A stretch of DNA of 22,168 bases, from NCBI GenBank assembly GCA_947653505.1, contig CANTHI010000006.1, positions 1 through 22,168 on the forward strand, given 5' to 3'. The number at the start of each line of letters is the position of its first letter. Positions within the stretch are counted from its first letter, which is position 1. The stretch is from an uncultured Eubacterium sp. (GTDB taxonomy: Bacteria > Bacillota_A > Clostridia > Lachnospirales > Lachnospiraceae). Positions 13,752 through 22,155 of this stretch are shown here, piece after piece. Position numbers and translations under genes: made by a program. The notes under the pieces are model-generated. The model saw only the letters and a program-made list of their open reading frames with translations, ran no database searches and had not been told where the DNA came from.

Positions 13752-15512
13752 ATGGAGAATCTGATGGACAAGCGGCAGATTACTGCCAGAGTTACAAAAC
13801 TGACATGGGAACGCATCTGGCTCCATCTGGAAGTGAAGCTGGCCTTTGCGGATGGAGCGGATAAAGACAGTGAATTGTCGTTTTATCTGATCAATGGGCT
13901 GTATGAGCCAAAGGCGAAGCTGAAAGTGACAGGAATAGAGAATGATACGTACCGGCTTAAGATCAATATTACCAATCCGGGTACCGGACTGTGTCTGCCG
14001 CAGGGGACCTATTCGATGATTGTCTGCCAGAATCAGTGCCAGATGGCAAAGGCGGAGATCGCGGAGTCGCTTGTAAAAGAGATGAGCAGCGCTTCCAGAA
14101 ACTTTTTATACGGGGGACGCGCGAAGGTTTACTCGGTTACTTTTTATGTGACAGAAGGGGATGAGGGACTGCCGTTTATTATGTATGTGCTGGCAGGCGG
14201 CAGGACGGGGATCAGCGCTCCGGTTGCCCATGCAAAGAAAAACGGTTTTCATCCAAAAGAAGGCCTGAAAAAGAAATATTCCAAGATCAATAAGCCCCTT
14301 AAAGTGGATATGTACTGGAAATACCGGAAAAAATATAAGCATAAAAGCAAAAAGCCGGTCGTTATGTTTATGTCAGAGCAGAGCACAAGCATCAGTACGA
14401 ATCTTAAAGCGGTGAAAGACCGGATGCTTGCCCGCGGGATGGATAAAGATTATGTGATCGTAGAGTCATACCGTTCTTCCGTGACCAATCCCAGACAGGG
14501 GTTAAAGAGCTGGATGGACATGTTAAAAAAGATGGCGATGAGTGATTTTATTTTTCTGGATGACCATGCACCGGTACTGGACTGGCTGATTCTGGATAAG
14601 GATACGACGCTGATCCAGCTGTGGCATGCAGGAGCAGGATTTAAATCCTCCGGCTACAGCCGGTGGGGGCATATCGGCTGTCCGGCGCCGTACAGCTGTC
14701 ACAGACAATATAAATACGGGATTTCGGGCTCGAAAAATATCGCGCATTTCTTTTCGGAAGTGTGGGGGATCAACGATTCCCAGGTGCTGCCGACCGGAAT
14801 GCCAAGGATCGACGAATTTTTAGATGAAAATCATCGGAAAAAAAAGACAAAAGAGCTGTATGAAAAGTATCCGATGTGTAAAGATAAGAAGGTGATTTTA
14901 TTTGCGCCGACGTATCGCGGTACGAATAAGGCAAATGCGCATTATCCGTATGAGCTGATTGATTTTAAACGGCTGTATGAGCTGTGCGGGGATGAATATG
15001 TCGTACTGTTTAAGATGCATCCGTGGGTAGCTTCGGATGTGCCAATTGCGGATCAGTACAGGGACCGGTTTGCGGATGTGGGCAGATATCCGAATATCAA
15101 TGATCTGTTTTATATTACCGGGCTTCTGATTACAGACTATTCGTCCAATATTTTTGAATATTCCCTGATGAGAAAGCCGATGCTGTTTTTTGCGTTTGAT
15201 GAGATCCAGTATTCGTTTTCCAGAGGATTTCACAGACCATATGAGGAATCGGCTCCGGGGAAGGTCTGCCATACGTTTGATGGGATATTAAAGGCGATTG
15301 AAGAGCAGGATTTTGATTATCCAAAGGTAGAGGAGTATGTACAAAAGCATTTCGACTATATTGACAGCCACGCGTCAGACCGTGTGATTGACTGGATTAT
15401 TTTAGGCCAGCTGCCGGAACCGGTAAAAAAAGAGCTGGCAGCGGACGCGGCGGTGAAAAAAGAGCTCGAGACGCTGGATTTTAAACCAGTACAGGAGGGT
15501 ACACGACGATGA
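13752..15512 (+). CDS. CDP-glycerol glycerophosphotransferase family protein (TagB/TagF-like)
   Basis: A 586-residue enzyme of the family that transfers polyol phosphate from CDP-glycerol or CDP-ribitol to build teichoic-acid-like polymers at the inner face of the membrane. The first 150 or so residues are a beta-rich domain I cannot name. A basic stretch follows (KKKYSKINKPLK...YRKKYKHKSKK, about 172-205). The catalytic domain (about 205-565) has the family hallmarks: His292 in LWHAGAGFKSSGYSR, His423 in KMHPWV, and TDYSSNIFEYSLMRKPMLFF at 461-480. AAGGAG lies 11 nt ahead of the ATG at 13752; an in-frame ATG at 13764 with GGAG 6 nt before it is a credible alternative. Its stop overlaps the next start by 4 bp (ATGA), so it is coupled to the cytidylyltransferase that would supply its CDP-activated donor. 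The polyol is unknown. Confidence 0.92.
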   Translation: MENLMDKRQITARVTKLTWERIWLHLEVKLAFADGADKDSELSFYLINGLYEPKAKLKVTGIENDTYRLKINITNPGTGLCLPQGTYSMIVCQNQCQMAKAEIAESLVKEMSSASRNFLYGGRAKVYSVTFYVTEGDEGLPFIMYVLAGGRTGISAPVAHAKKNGFHPKEGLKKKYSKINKPLKVDMYWKYRKKYKHKSKKPVVMFMSEQSTSISTNLKAVKDRMLARGMDKDYVIVESYRSSVTNPRQGLKSWMDMLKKMAMSDFIFLDDHAPVLDWLILDKDTTLIQLWHAGAGFKSSGYSRWGHIGCPAPYSCHRQYKYGISGSKNIAHFFSEVWGINDSQVLPTGMPRIDEFLDENHRKKKTKELYEKYPMCKDKKVILFAPTYRGTNKANAHYPYELIDFKRLYELCGDEYVVLFKMHPWVASDVPIADQYRDRFADVGRYPNINDLFYITGLLITDYSSNIFEYSLMRKPMLFFAFDEIQYSFSRGFHRPYEESAPGKVCHTFDGILKAIEEQDFDYPKVEEYVQKHFDYIDSHASDRVIDWIILGQLPEPVKKELAADAAVKKELETLDFKPVQEGTRR

Positions 15513-16282
15513 ATATCGCGATTATATTTGCTGGCGGAAGCGGAGTCCGTATGGGTTCCGGTATTCCCAAGCAGTTTTTGGAGATTAACGGCAAGCCGGT
15601 AATTATCCATACGTTACAGCTGTTTCAGTATCACGATGAGATCGACAAGATCTATATTTCAGTGCTGGAGGAGTACATTGGCTATATGCAGGAGCTGGTG
15701 GATGAATACCGGCTGAATAAGACGGCGGCCATTATTCCGGGCGGGGAGACCGCGCAGGATTCGATTTACAATGCGTTAAAAAAAGCGGAAGCGGAAAATC
15801 CTGACGATTCGATCGTGCTGCTGCATGACGGTGTGCGCCCGTTCGTATCTTATGAGGTGATCTCCAATAATATCGCCGGAGTAAAGGAAAACGGCAATGC
15901 GATTACGTGTACGGCCTGTTTTGAGACGATTCTGCTAAGCCATGACGGCCTGTGCGTGGAATCCGTCCCATTCCGCAAAGATACGTTTGCCGCGCAGGCT
16001 CCGCAAAGCTTTTATCTGAAAGATATTATCGCGGCACATGATAAAATACGGGAACGGCCGGAGCGTTATGAAAATATGGTGGATGCCTGCACGATTATCC
16101 GCAGTCAGGGCATGGAGGCGCATATGGTGCCGGGCAACCGCGGCAATATCAAGGTAACAACGCCGGAAGATGTATATATGTTCCGCGCGCTGCTCCAGTA
16201 CAAGGAAAATGAGCAGGCATTCGGGCTTGGCATTACAAACCGGATTGAAACCCGTATGAATAAACATAGGAAATATAAATAG
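15509..16282 (+). CDS. IspD/TarI-family cytidylyltransferase, probably sugar- or polyol-phosphate specific
   Basis: Transfers CMP from CTP to a polyol or sugar phosphate. At 257 residues it has the nucleotide-binding AGGSGVRMGSGIPKQFLEI at 8-26 and the HDGVRPFVS, RKDTFAAQAPQSF, DACTI and NIKVTTPEDV motifs. The HDxVRPF and DAC forms are more like ribitol-5-phosphate cytidylyltransferase (TarI) than methylerythritol-phosphate enzyme IspD, and the coupling to a CDP-polyol transferase gene points the same way. An IspD role in isoprenoid synthesis cannot be excluded from sequence alone. The start overlaps the upstream stop (ATGA). A 161-bp gap without a clear promoter separates it from the SDR gene, so it may be the last of a tight gene pair or part of a longer operon. 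Confidence 0.9.
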   Translation: MNIAIIFAGGSGVRMGSGIPKQFLEINGKPVIIHTLQLFQYHDEIDKIYISVLEEYIGYMQELVDEYRLNKTAAIIPGGETAQDSIYNALKKAEAENPDDSIVLLHDGVRPFVSYEVISNNIAGVKENGNAITCTACFETILLSHDGLCVESVPFRKDTFAAQAPQSFYLKDIIAAHDKIRERPERYENMVDACTIIRSQGMEAHMVPGNRGNIKVTTPEDVYMFRALLQYKENEQAFGLGITNRIETRMNKHRKYK

Positions 16283-16443
16283 AAAAAACAAAATGTGTAG
16301 TTAAGAAATGGAATCTGCAGATGAAAAAACGAAGAAAACAGGAACAGCTGTTAATAAGCTGAAAGTATGAAATGCAGGTATAAAGTATTTAGAAAACGGT
16401 TAGAAAGAGATGAATATTCATAAATATGGAGGAAAGAAAAGAC

Positions 16444-17550
16444 GTGGATAACATAGCAGAAACAGCCGGACAGATTCTGGAAAGCCCGCAGGACCAGATT
16501 TTGCAGGAAGATCTTGAGCTGCTTACAGCAGAGTGCGCGCAGCTGTTTGAGAAATTCCAAAATAAGACGGTGTTTGTAACCGGAGCGACCGGACTGCTGG
16601 GGTCCCAGCTGGTCAGAGCTCTTTTGTGCAGCAACCGTATGCAGAATACAGGCTGTAAGGTCGTTGCGTTTGTACGCAGCAGGCAGAAAGCGGAGCGGAT
16701 ATTTGGAGGACTGTTAAAGCGGGGAGATCTGGAGCTTGTGACAGGAGATGTGGCAGAGCCGGTCTGCTACGACGGGCCGGCAGACTATATCGTACATGGG
16801 GCCAGCGCGACGAGCTCCAGATATTTTGTGTCGAATCCGGTAGAGACGATTTTGACGGCTGTGAATGGGACGGCGAATATGCTGGAATTTGCAAAGGCAA
16901 AGCGGGCGGAGGGATTTTTGTATTTATCCTCGCTGGAAGTATACGGCACGCCGGCGGCGGATGCTGGAAAAATTAAGGAAGCTTACAGCGGCTATATAGA
17001 TCCGCTGCAGGTGCGCAGCAGCTATTCAGAGGGCAAACGTATGGTGGAATGTCTCTGCGCGTCTTACGCGTCGGAATATCAGGTTCCGGTAAAAATCGCC
17101 AGACTGTCGCAGACGTTTGGCGCGGGTGTGGAGTATGACGACGGGCGTGTCTTTGCCGAGTTTGCCAGATGCGCGCTGGAGAAAAAGGACATTGTGCTGC
17201 ATACAAAGGGACAGACTGTGCGCAGCTACTGCTATACGAAAGACGCTGTGGCGGCGATGCTTCTCATACTGGCAGAAGGAGACTGCGGGGCGGCTTATAA
17301 TGTGACAAATATGGATACGAAAATATCCATTGCGGATATGGCGCGTCTCGTATGTGAGATATTCCCGGAGTCCGGCATACAGGTGACGTTTGATGTGCCG
17401 GAGGATGTAGCCGCGTTTGGCTACAATCCGGAGATGGTGATCGCGCTGGACAGCAGCAGGCTGATGGCGCTTGGCTGGAAGCCGTCTGTGGATTTGCGGG
17501 AAATGTTTGTCCGGCTGGCTGACAGTATGCGGGCTGGTAGGGAAAGGTAA
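16444..17550 (+). CDS. Extended SDR NAD-dependent epimerase/dehydratase
   Basis: A Rossmann-fold enzyme acting on nucleotide-activated sugars or a related polyol. With the GTG start at 16444 it has 368 residues. The dinucleotide site is VTGATGLLGSQL (about 40-51, GxxGxxG). Asp in TGDV and a Ser in YLSSLEVYG are present, and the catalytic Tyr/Lys pair is SYSEGK with Tyr194 and Lys198. YNVTNMDTKISI later resembles the substrate-binding end of UDP-glucose 4-epimerase and dehydratase relatives. An ATG at 16426 adds six residues, but the only strong ribosome binding site (GGAGG, 16428-16432) overlaps that ATG and correctly serves the GTG. It lies next to the cytidylyltransferase, so the substrate could be a CDP-sugar. 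The position and fold are seen; the reaction is inferred. Confidence 0.85.
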   Translation: MDNIAETAGQILESPQDQILQEDLELLTAECAQLFEKFQNKTVFVTGATGLLGSQLVRALLCSNRMQNTGCKVVAFVRSRQKAERIFGGLLKRGDLELVTGDVAEPVCYDGPADYIVHGASATSSRYFVSNPVETILTAVNGTANMLEFAKAKRAEGFLYLSSLEVYGTPAADAGKIKEAYSGYIDPLQVRSSYSEGKRMVECLCASYASEYQVPVKIARLSQTFGAGVEYDDGRVFAEFARCALEKKDIVLHTKGQTVRSYCYTKDAVAAMLLILAEGDCGAAYNVTNMDTKISIADMARLVCEIFPESGIQVTFDVPEDVAAFGYNPEMVIALDSSRLMALGWKPSVDLREMFVRLADSMRAGRER

Positions 17551-17619
17551 CGGTTCGATGGGTTATCGGAACTGTTGCAGGGAAAGAGCGGCTGTAAATA
17601 CAGCAGAATGGAGGCAGTG

Positions 17620-18828
17620 ATGAAATATGGAGTACTGATGCATAAGACGACCATGAATCTGGGTGATGACATTCAGGCCTATGCATCTGCGCAGTTTTTA
17701 CCACAGGTTGATTATCTCGTGGAGCGGGAAAATATTGATTCGTTCCAGTCAGAAGGCAACGAGCCGGTAGGTGTGATTATGAGTGCGTGGTGGATGTGGC
17801 AGAAATGGAACTGGCCGCCGGCAGAATGTATCGTGCCAAAGCTGGTCAGCATGCATATGAATAATTATACGATTTACCGGAAGGCGTCTCCGATTCAGGA
17901 TGAGTGGCTGCAGGGAATCGGCGGTGAGTTTTTCCGTGCCAACGGACCGGTTGGCTGCAGGGACCAGACGACGCTGGACTTTTTTACCGAACGCGGCTTT
18001 GACTGCTACTTTAGCGGATGTATTACGCTGACGCTGCCAAAGCAGAAAAAAACGGCAGATGCCGGAACGTATGTCTGTCTGGTGGACTTGAAACCGGAAC
18101 TGGAGGCGGCTGCCCGGGAATGGCTTAAAGACAGCGGGCTGGAAATCCGTGTACTGACGCATCACTGCGATTACCGTAAGTCCGATGCCACGATGGAGGA
18201 GCGGTTTGCGGCTGTGGAGGATATCCTGACACAGTACCAGAATGCCAGATTTGTCGTGACGCGCAGGCTGCATGTGTCGCTGCCGTGTCTGGCGATGGAG
18301 ACACCGGTACTGTCGATTGTCAATATGAACGACGCTGGAAATACATCCAGATGGGCGCCGTATTATAACTGGGTCCGTCATATACCGGACAAGGATTTTA
18401 TAGACGGAAAGATTGACTTTGATTATAATAACCCACCGGAAAATAAAAAAGAACATCTGGCGACAAGAGAGGCGCTGTCTGACAGCATCCGTCAGTTTGT
18501 GGAAGAGACAAAGGACTGCACGCTGCCAATTGGTGAGGTGAAAAAGACTTCTTACACCGAAGAAGAGGCAAGACGCTGGCAGAACCAGCTGATGCACTGG
18601 ACACTGGAAAAATGGCTGCATCAGAACCGCGGACTGCTGGAAGAACGCAACAAATATAAAAAGAAAGCCTCCACACTGGAAAAACGTCTGAAAAATCAAA
18701 ACGGCGGGGCTCTTCCGGAAGAGGTGGCAAAGATCCAGAAGCTGGAAAAGCAGCTGGAGAAGCAGAAGGATGAAGTAACGCTCAAAGACTGGGCAAAGGC
18801 CTGCATGAAAAGGCATAAAAGCAAATAG
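17620..18828 (+). CDS. Polysaccharide pyruvyl transferase family protein with coiled-coil tail
   Basis: A 402-residue member of the family that adds ketal-pyruvate to cell-surface polysaccharides. The N-terminus shows the hallmark NLGDDIQAYASAQFLP (about 13-28). The middle contains GPVGCRDQTTLDFFTERGF and a FVVTRRLHVSLPCLAMETPV block near 210-230 that is typical of the nucleotide-binding half. From about residue 335 the chain is an unusual highly charged coiled coil (EERNKYKKKASTLEKRLK, then KLEKQLEKQKDE), ending in a basic tail that might contact the membrane or a partner. The ATG at 17620 follows GGAGG with a 5-nt spacer; a longer frame back to 17575 lacks support. It lies 69 bp after the SDR gene in the same operon. 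The acceptor sugar cannot be told. Confidence 0.88.
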   Translation: MKYGVLMHKTTMNLGDDIQAYASAQFLPQVDYLVERENIDSFQSEGNEPVGVIMSAWWMWQKWNWPPAECIVPKLVSMHMNNYTIYRKASPIQDEWLQGIGGEFFRANGPVGCRDQTTLDFFTERGFDCYFSGCITLTLPKQKKTADAGTYVCLVDLKPELEAAAREWLKDSGLEIRVLTHHCDYRKSDATMEERFAAVEDILTQYQNARFVVTRRLHVSLPCLAMETPVLSIVNMNDAGNTSRWAPYYNWVRHIPDKDFIDGKIDFDYNNPPENKKEHLATREALSDSIRQFVEETKDCTLPIGEVKKTSYTEEEARRWQNQLMHWTLEKWLHQNRGLLEERNKYKKKASTLEKRLKNQNGGALPEEVAKIQKLEKQLEKQKDEVTLKDWAKACMKRHKSK

Positions 18829-18868
18829 CAGATAACAGCAAAGCGAACAGATAAAAGCAAATAGCAGA
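18815..18868 (+). repeat. 18-bp direct repeat duplicating the end of the pyruvyl transferase gene
   Basis: ATAAAAGCAAATAGCAGA occurs at 18815-18832, where it includes the stop codon of the gene, and again at 18851-18868, exactly 36 bp later. The second copy is non-coding. It suggests local duplication next to the minisatellite that follows. Confidence 0.75.
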
Positions 18869-18899
18869 AAGCAGGACATGCCAGACAGTTTGCGGGAAT

Positions 18900-19172
18900 G
18901 ATATGAGTGAAAGACAGGAATAAAAGATATCAGTAAGAGATATCAATGCAGGAATATAAGATATCAATATAAGATATCAGTAAGAGATATCAATGCAGGA
19001 ATAAAAGATATCAATAAGAGATATCAATGCAGGAATAAAAGATATCAATAAGAGATATCAATACAGGAATAAAAGATATCAATAAGAGATATCAATACAA
19101 GATGTCAATAAGAGATATCAATACAAGATGTCAATAAGAGTTATCAATAAGAGATATGAGTAAGAGATAGGA
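18900..19172 (+). repeat. GATATC minisatellite on a 13-bp lattice
   Basis: Twelve perfect GATATC sites lie at 18926, 18939, 18960, 18973, 18986, 19007, 19020, 19041, 19054, 19075, 19088 and 19114. Spacing is always 13 bp or 21 bp (13 plus an 8-bp insert read as GCAGGAAT). The lattice continues with degenerate units (GATGTC, GTTATC, GATATG, GATAGG) at 19101, 19127, 19140, 19153 and 19166, and the last contributes the AGGAG ribosome binding site of the next gene. The consensus unit is about TAAGAGATATCAA. There is no long open frame through it. It fills most of the 354-bp gap between the pyruvyl transferase and nucleotidase genes. Confidence 0.9.
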
Positions 19173-19182
19173 GTCAGGAACA

Positions 19183-22155
19183 ATGAACAGAGCGGGAACA
19201 AAAAAACTGGGCAGATTTTTAAATCTTTTGCTTGTTTTTGTAATTGTATTTATGAGCTGCCCCATGCTGAATGCGCAGGCCGCGGCGAAGAAAAAGAAAC
19301 CACAGCCAAAGCCCCAGCCGCATACAGCAGCTTTTCGGATCATATCCACGACTGATATGCATGGGCAGGTGTCCACGACACATTATGATACGGCGAGTGA
19401 AAAGCCGGGCAGCCTTGCGCAGGCGTATACGCTGATCAAGCAGGCGCGGCAGGAGACAGGGACACGCAATACGATGACCGTGGATACCGGCGATTCTGTC
19501 TATGGCTATGCGGCGGATTATATTCTGGAAAAATCCGGAGAAGATGCCGTACAGCCGATTTACAAGGCGATGGCGCTGGCCGGTTATGACGCGATCACAC
19601 TTGGCAATCATGATTTTGACTATGGATATAGCTATATTGATAAACAGCTGGAGCTGTCCGGACTGAAAAAGAAATGCGTGGTTTCCAATATTCTGCGGGC
19701 GGATACCGGTGAAACCGCATGGAACGAGACGATGATGATCTCAAAGCAGTTAAAAACAAATAAAAATAAGTCTGTGAATGTAGAAGTCGGTGTGATTGGA
19801 ATCACGATTCCTTCGATGTCTTCCTATTCCAACTGTAAAGAAGATCTGCTGGCACTGCCGATTGTCAGTACTGTGCAGAAACAGGCTGCTTATCTGAAAT
19901 CACAGGGAGCAGATCTGGTAGTCGTGATCGCGCATTCTTCCTTTGGCAATGCCAATCCGGATAAGGAAGCGGACAATGCGGTCTATGCACTGACAAAGCT
20001 GAATGATGTAGACGCGATTGCGGCGGGGCACGGGCATAAAAACTATCCGTCCTCGGACAGCAATGCTGCACCGTATTACAATCTGCCGAATGTAGACCGC
20101 GAAACCGGACTGATGAACGGCAAGCCGGTGACAATGATCAAAGATCATGGCGCGGGTATCGGCGTGATTGATCTGAATCTGGAAATAAACGACGATGGGG
20201 AGATCAAAGTTACAGACTCTGCGGCGCAGCTGCGCATGGTCGCAAAGGATACGCCGTCGAGTGCAGCCATTTTAGAGGCGCAGGCACCGGAGATCGACGT
20301 TGTCAACCAGTCTCTGGATGAGGTCATTGCGACATTTGCCAATAATGACCAGATAAACAGCTATTTTGCGCTGCTGGAAGACAATTACGCCATCCAGCTG
20401 GCCAACGAGGCAAAAATCCAGTACGGTCTGGCTTATACCGGAGGCGCGGGAAAGAGTATGTATGCGGACTGCCCGGTAGTTGCCACGACAAAATATACAC
20501 TGAGCGGCAGCCAGTCGGCGAAGGATCATATCAGCTTAAACGGAACGATTACAATGAAAGATATCCTGAATATGCAGCAGGATAATCATAATAACAATAT
20601 TGTATACTGGGTGACTGGCGCGCAGCTGCGGGAGCTGCTGGAATGGTCTGCCAGCGTCTACGCGACGACGGACGGCACGATTTCTTCGGATGCGGTGCTG
20701 CAGCGTCTGCTGGAAGAGCGGGGAGCGGCTTCGATCGCGGCGTCTGACTGGCTGAACGACTGGAGTGCGTTTGCGGTATTTGACGGTATCGAATATACGA
20801 TCGACGCGACGAGACCGGCACGTTATACCAAATCCGGAGAACGCAAAGATTCTTACGCACACCGGATTGTCAGTATGACACATAACGGACAGCCGGTAAC
20901 TGATGATCAGAGACTGATTCTTGTGAGCCATACGATTCCGGCGAATATCGCTGCCACGGGTGAGATTTCGACGCAAAAGGTGCAGGGAAAATCAGATCTG
21001 GCTTACGTACATCTTGTAAACTATATTAAACAGCAGCAGGAGCTTGGCAATCTGACGCCGGATACAGACCATAACTGGGAAGTAAAATTTGATACGGACC
21101 GTGCCTATGTCGTGCGTTCCAGTGTGTTGTCCCAGCAGGAAGCTGCGATGAAGCAGTGGTTTCAGGGACTTTTAAGTACTGATGAGACATTTGCGTATTA
21201 CCTGGCGCAGTTTATAGAGGCAGGCGAGCCACAGCAGACGGATACAACAAAACCGCTTCTGATCGTGGCCTCCACCTTTACGGAAGAGACAGACCAGCCG
21301 GTGGAAATTAAAGTACAGGCCAGCGATATCTCCGGTATCGGACAGCTGAAATGGACAGCCGGGCAGGAATCTGCAGACAGCACGGTATGGGACAGCGCGG
21401 AAAGTATTGCGCGCAGATGCTTTCTGGCAGAAAAAAACGGGATGTATTCTGTTATGGCGGAAGATATTTTCGGAAACCGTGTGGTAAAATATATCAGCGT
21501 TACCAATATTGATCCGGATCTGGTACAGGCTCCGACGATTAATAAAATCAGCAATAAAGTTTCCGCGGTTACGGGAACGGCTAAAGCCGGGACGACCGTG
21601 CATATTGACGCAAATGGCATGACCTATGAAGTGCAGACGCTGGAGGACGGCACTTATACCTGCACGATTGACCGCCTGCCAGCCGGAAGTACGGTTTCTG
21701 CGTATTGTACGGATGAAAATGGCAAGCAGAGTAAGACTGTTACGACAACTGTATTTAAAAACGGGCCGGATGCGCCGTTTGTAAACGGAATGGCGAATAA
21801 TGTCCAGAAAGTCAGCGGTTATTTTACAGGATCCTCTGCCGCGGTCGTTGCTGTCGTAGGATCTAACGTATATCTGTCTGCCGCAGATAAAGCGTTGTAT
21901 GAAAAATCAGAACTGTATAGTAAGTCCAGAATTGTAAATATAGTAGAATGTACATTGTCCAGAAATAATTTTGAAATGATACTTCCACTGCAGAATGCCG
22001 GGGAAAGTGTGAAGTTTGTAACACTGGATAAGGCTGGCAGACGAAGCGGTACTGTATCGGCAGAAGTGGCGGATGCAGCGCCAAACGTACCAGTCGTACA
22101 GGAAGTATGTGATGTGGAGATTTATGAAAAATTATATTATTTTTGGGTGTGGTAA
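19183..22155 (+). CDS. Secreted 5'-nucleotidase / 2',3'-cyclic-nucleotide phosphodiesterase with Ig-like repeats
   Basis: Hydrolyses phosphate from extracellular nucleotides. It has 990 residues, large for the family. A signal peptide (about 1-34, cleavage near AQA/AA) is followed by a Lys/Pro-rich linker. The metallophosphatase domain (about 50-300) has the two-metal motifs TDMHGQ (Asp58, His60), DTGDS, GNHDFDYG (Asn142, His143, Asp144), AHSSFG and GHGHK (His283, His285). The 5'-nucleotidase C-terminal domain spans about 380-650. Three Ig-like modules follow (about 690-780, 782-865 and 867-975), the middle one resembling bacterial Ig repeats with VTGTAKAGTTV. AGGAG (19169-19173) precedes the ATG. 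The C-terminus ends in an aromatic-rich tail (YEKLYYFWVW) overlapping the next gene, with no sortase motif. It may have lost a cell-wall anchor. Confidence 0.9.
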   Translation: MNRAGTKKLGRFLNLLLVFVIVFMSCPMLNAQAAAKKKKPQPKPQPHTAAFRIISTTDMHGQVSTTHYDTASEKPGSLAQAYTLIKQARQETGTRNTMTVDTGDSVYGYAADYILEKSGEDAVQPIYKAMALAGYDAITLGNHDFDYGYSYIDKQLELSGLKKKCVVSNILRADTGETAWNETMMISKQLKTNKNKSVNVEVGVIGITIPSMSSYSNCKEDLLALPIVSTVQKQAAYLKSQGADLVVVIAHSSFGNANPDKEADNAVYALTKLNDVDAIAAGHGHKNYPSSDSNAAPYYNLPNVDRETGLMNGKPVTMIKDHGAGIGVIDLNLEINDDGEIKVTDSAAQLRMVAKDTPSSAAILEAQAPEIDVVNQSLDEVIATFANNDQINSYFALLEDNYAIQLANEAKIQYGLAYTGGAGKSMYADCPVVATTKYTLSGSQSAKDHISLNGTITMKDILNMQQDNHNNNIVYWVTGAQLRELLEWSASVYATTDGTISSDAVLQRLLEERGAASIAASDWLNDWSAFAVFDGIEYTIDATRPARYTKSGERKDSYAHRIVSMTHNGQPVTDDQRLILVSHTIPANIAATGEISTQKVQGKSDLAYVHLVNYIKQQQELGNLTPDTDHNWEVKFDTDRAYVVRSSVLSQQEAAMKQWFQGLLSTDETFAYYLAQFIEAGEPQQTDTTKPLLIVASTFTEETDQPVEIKVQASDISGIGQLKWTAGQESADSTVWDSAESIARRCFLAEKNGMYSVMAEDIFGNRVVKYISVTNIDPDLVQAPTINKISNKVSAVTGTAKAGTTVHIDANGMTYEVQTLEDGTYTCTIDRLPAGSTVSAYCTDENGKQSKTVTTTVFKNGPDAPFVNGMANNVQKVSGYFTGSSAAVVAVVGSNVYLSAADKALYEKSELYSKSRIVNIVECTLSRNNFEMILPLQNAGESVKFVTLDKAGRRSGTVSAEVADAAPNVPVVQEVCDVEIYEKLYYFWVW

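Noticed and set aside
14677..14696. Near-palindrome GCTGT...ACAGC around GGCGCC
   Set aside because: It lies within a conserved coding stretch of the glycerophosphotransferase gene and is best explained by codon composition.
16283..16443. Tiny frame MKKRRKQEQLLIS at 16321 between the cytidylyltransferase and SDR genes
   Set aside because: Only 13 codons, with no ribosome binding site. No convincing promoter or terminator was seen in this gap either.
18922..19172. Repeat zone as a CRISPR array
   Set aside because: The repeats are 13 bp with 0- or 8-bp inserts that are themselves identical. There are no unique spacers and no cas genes.
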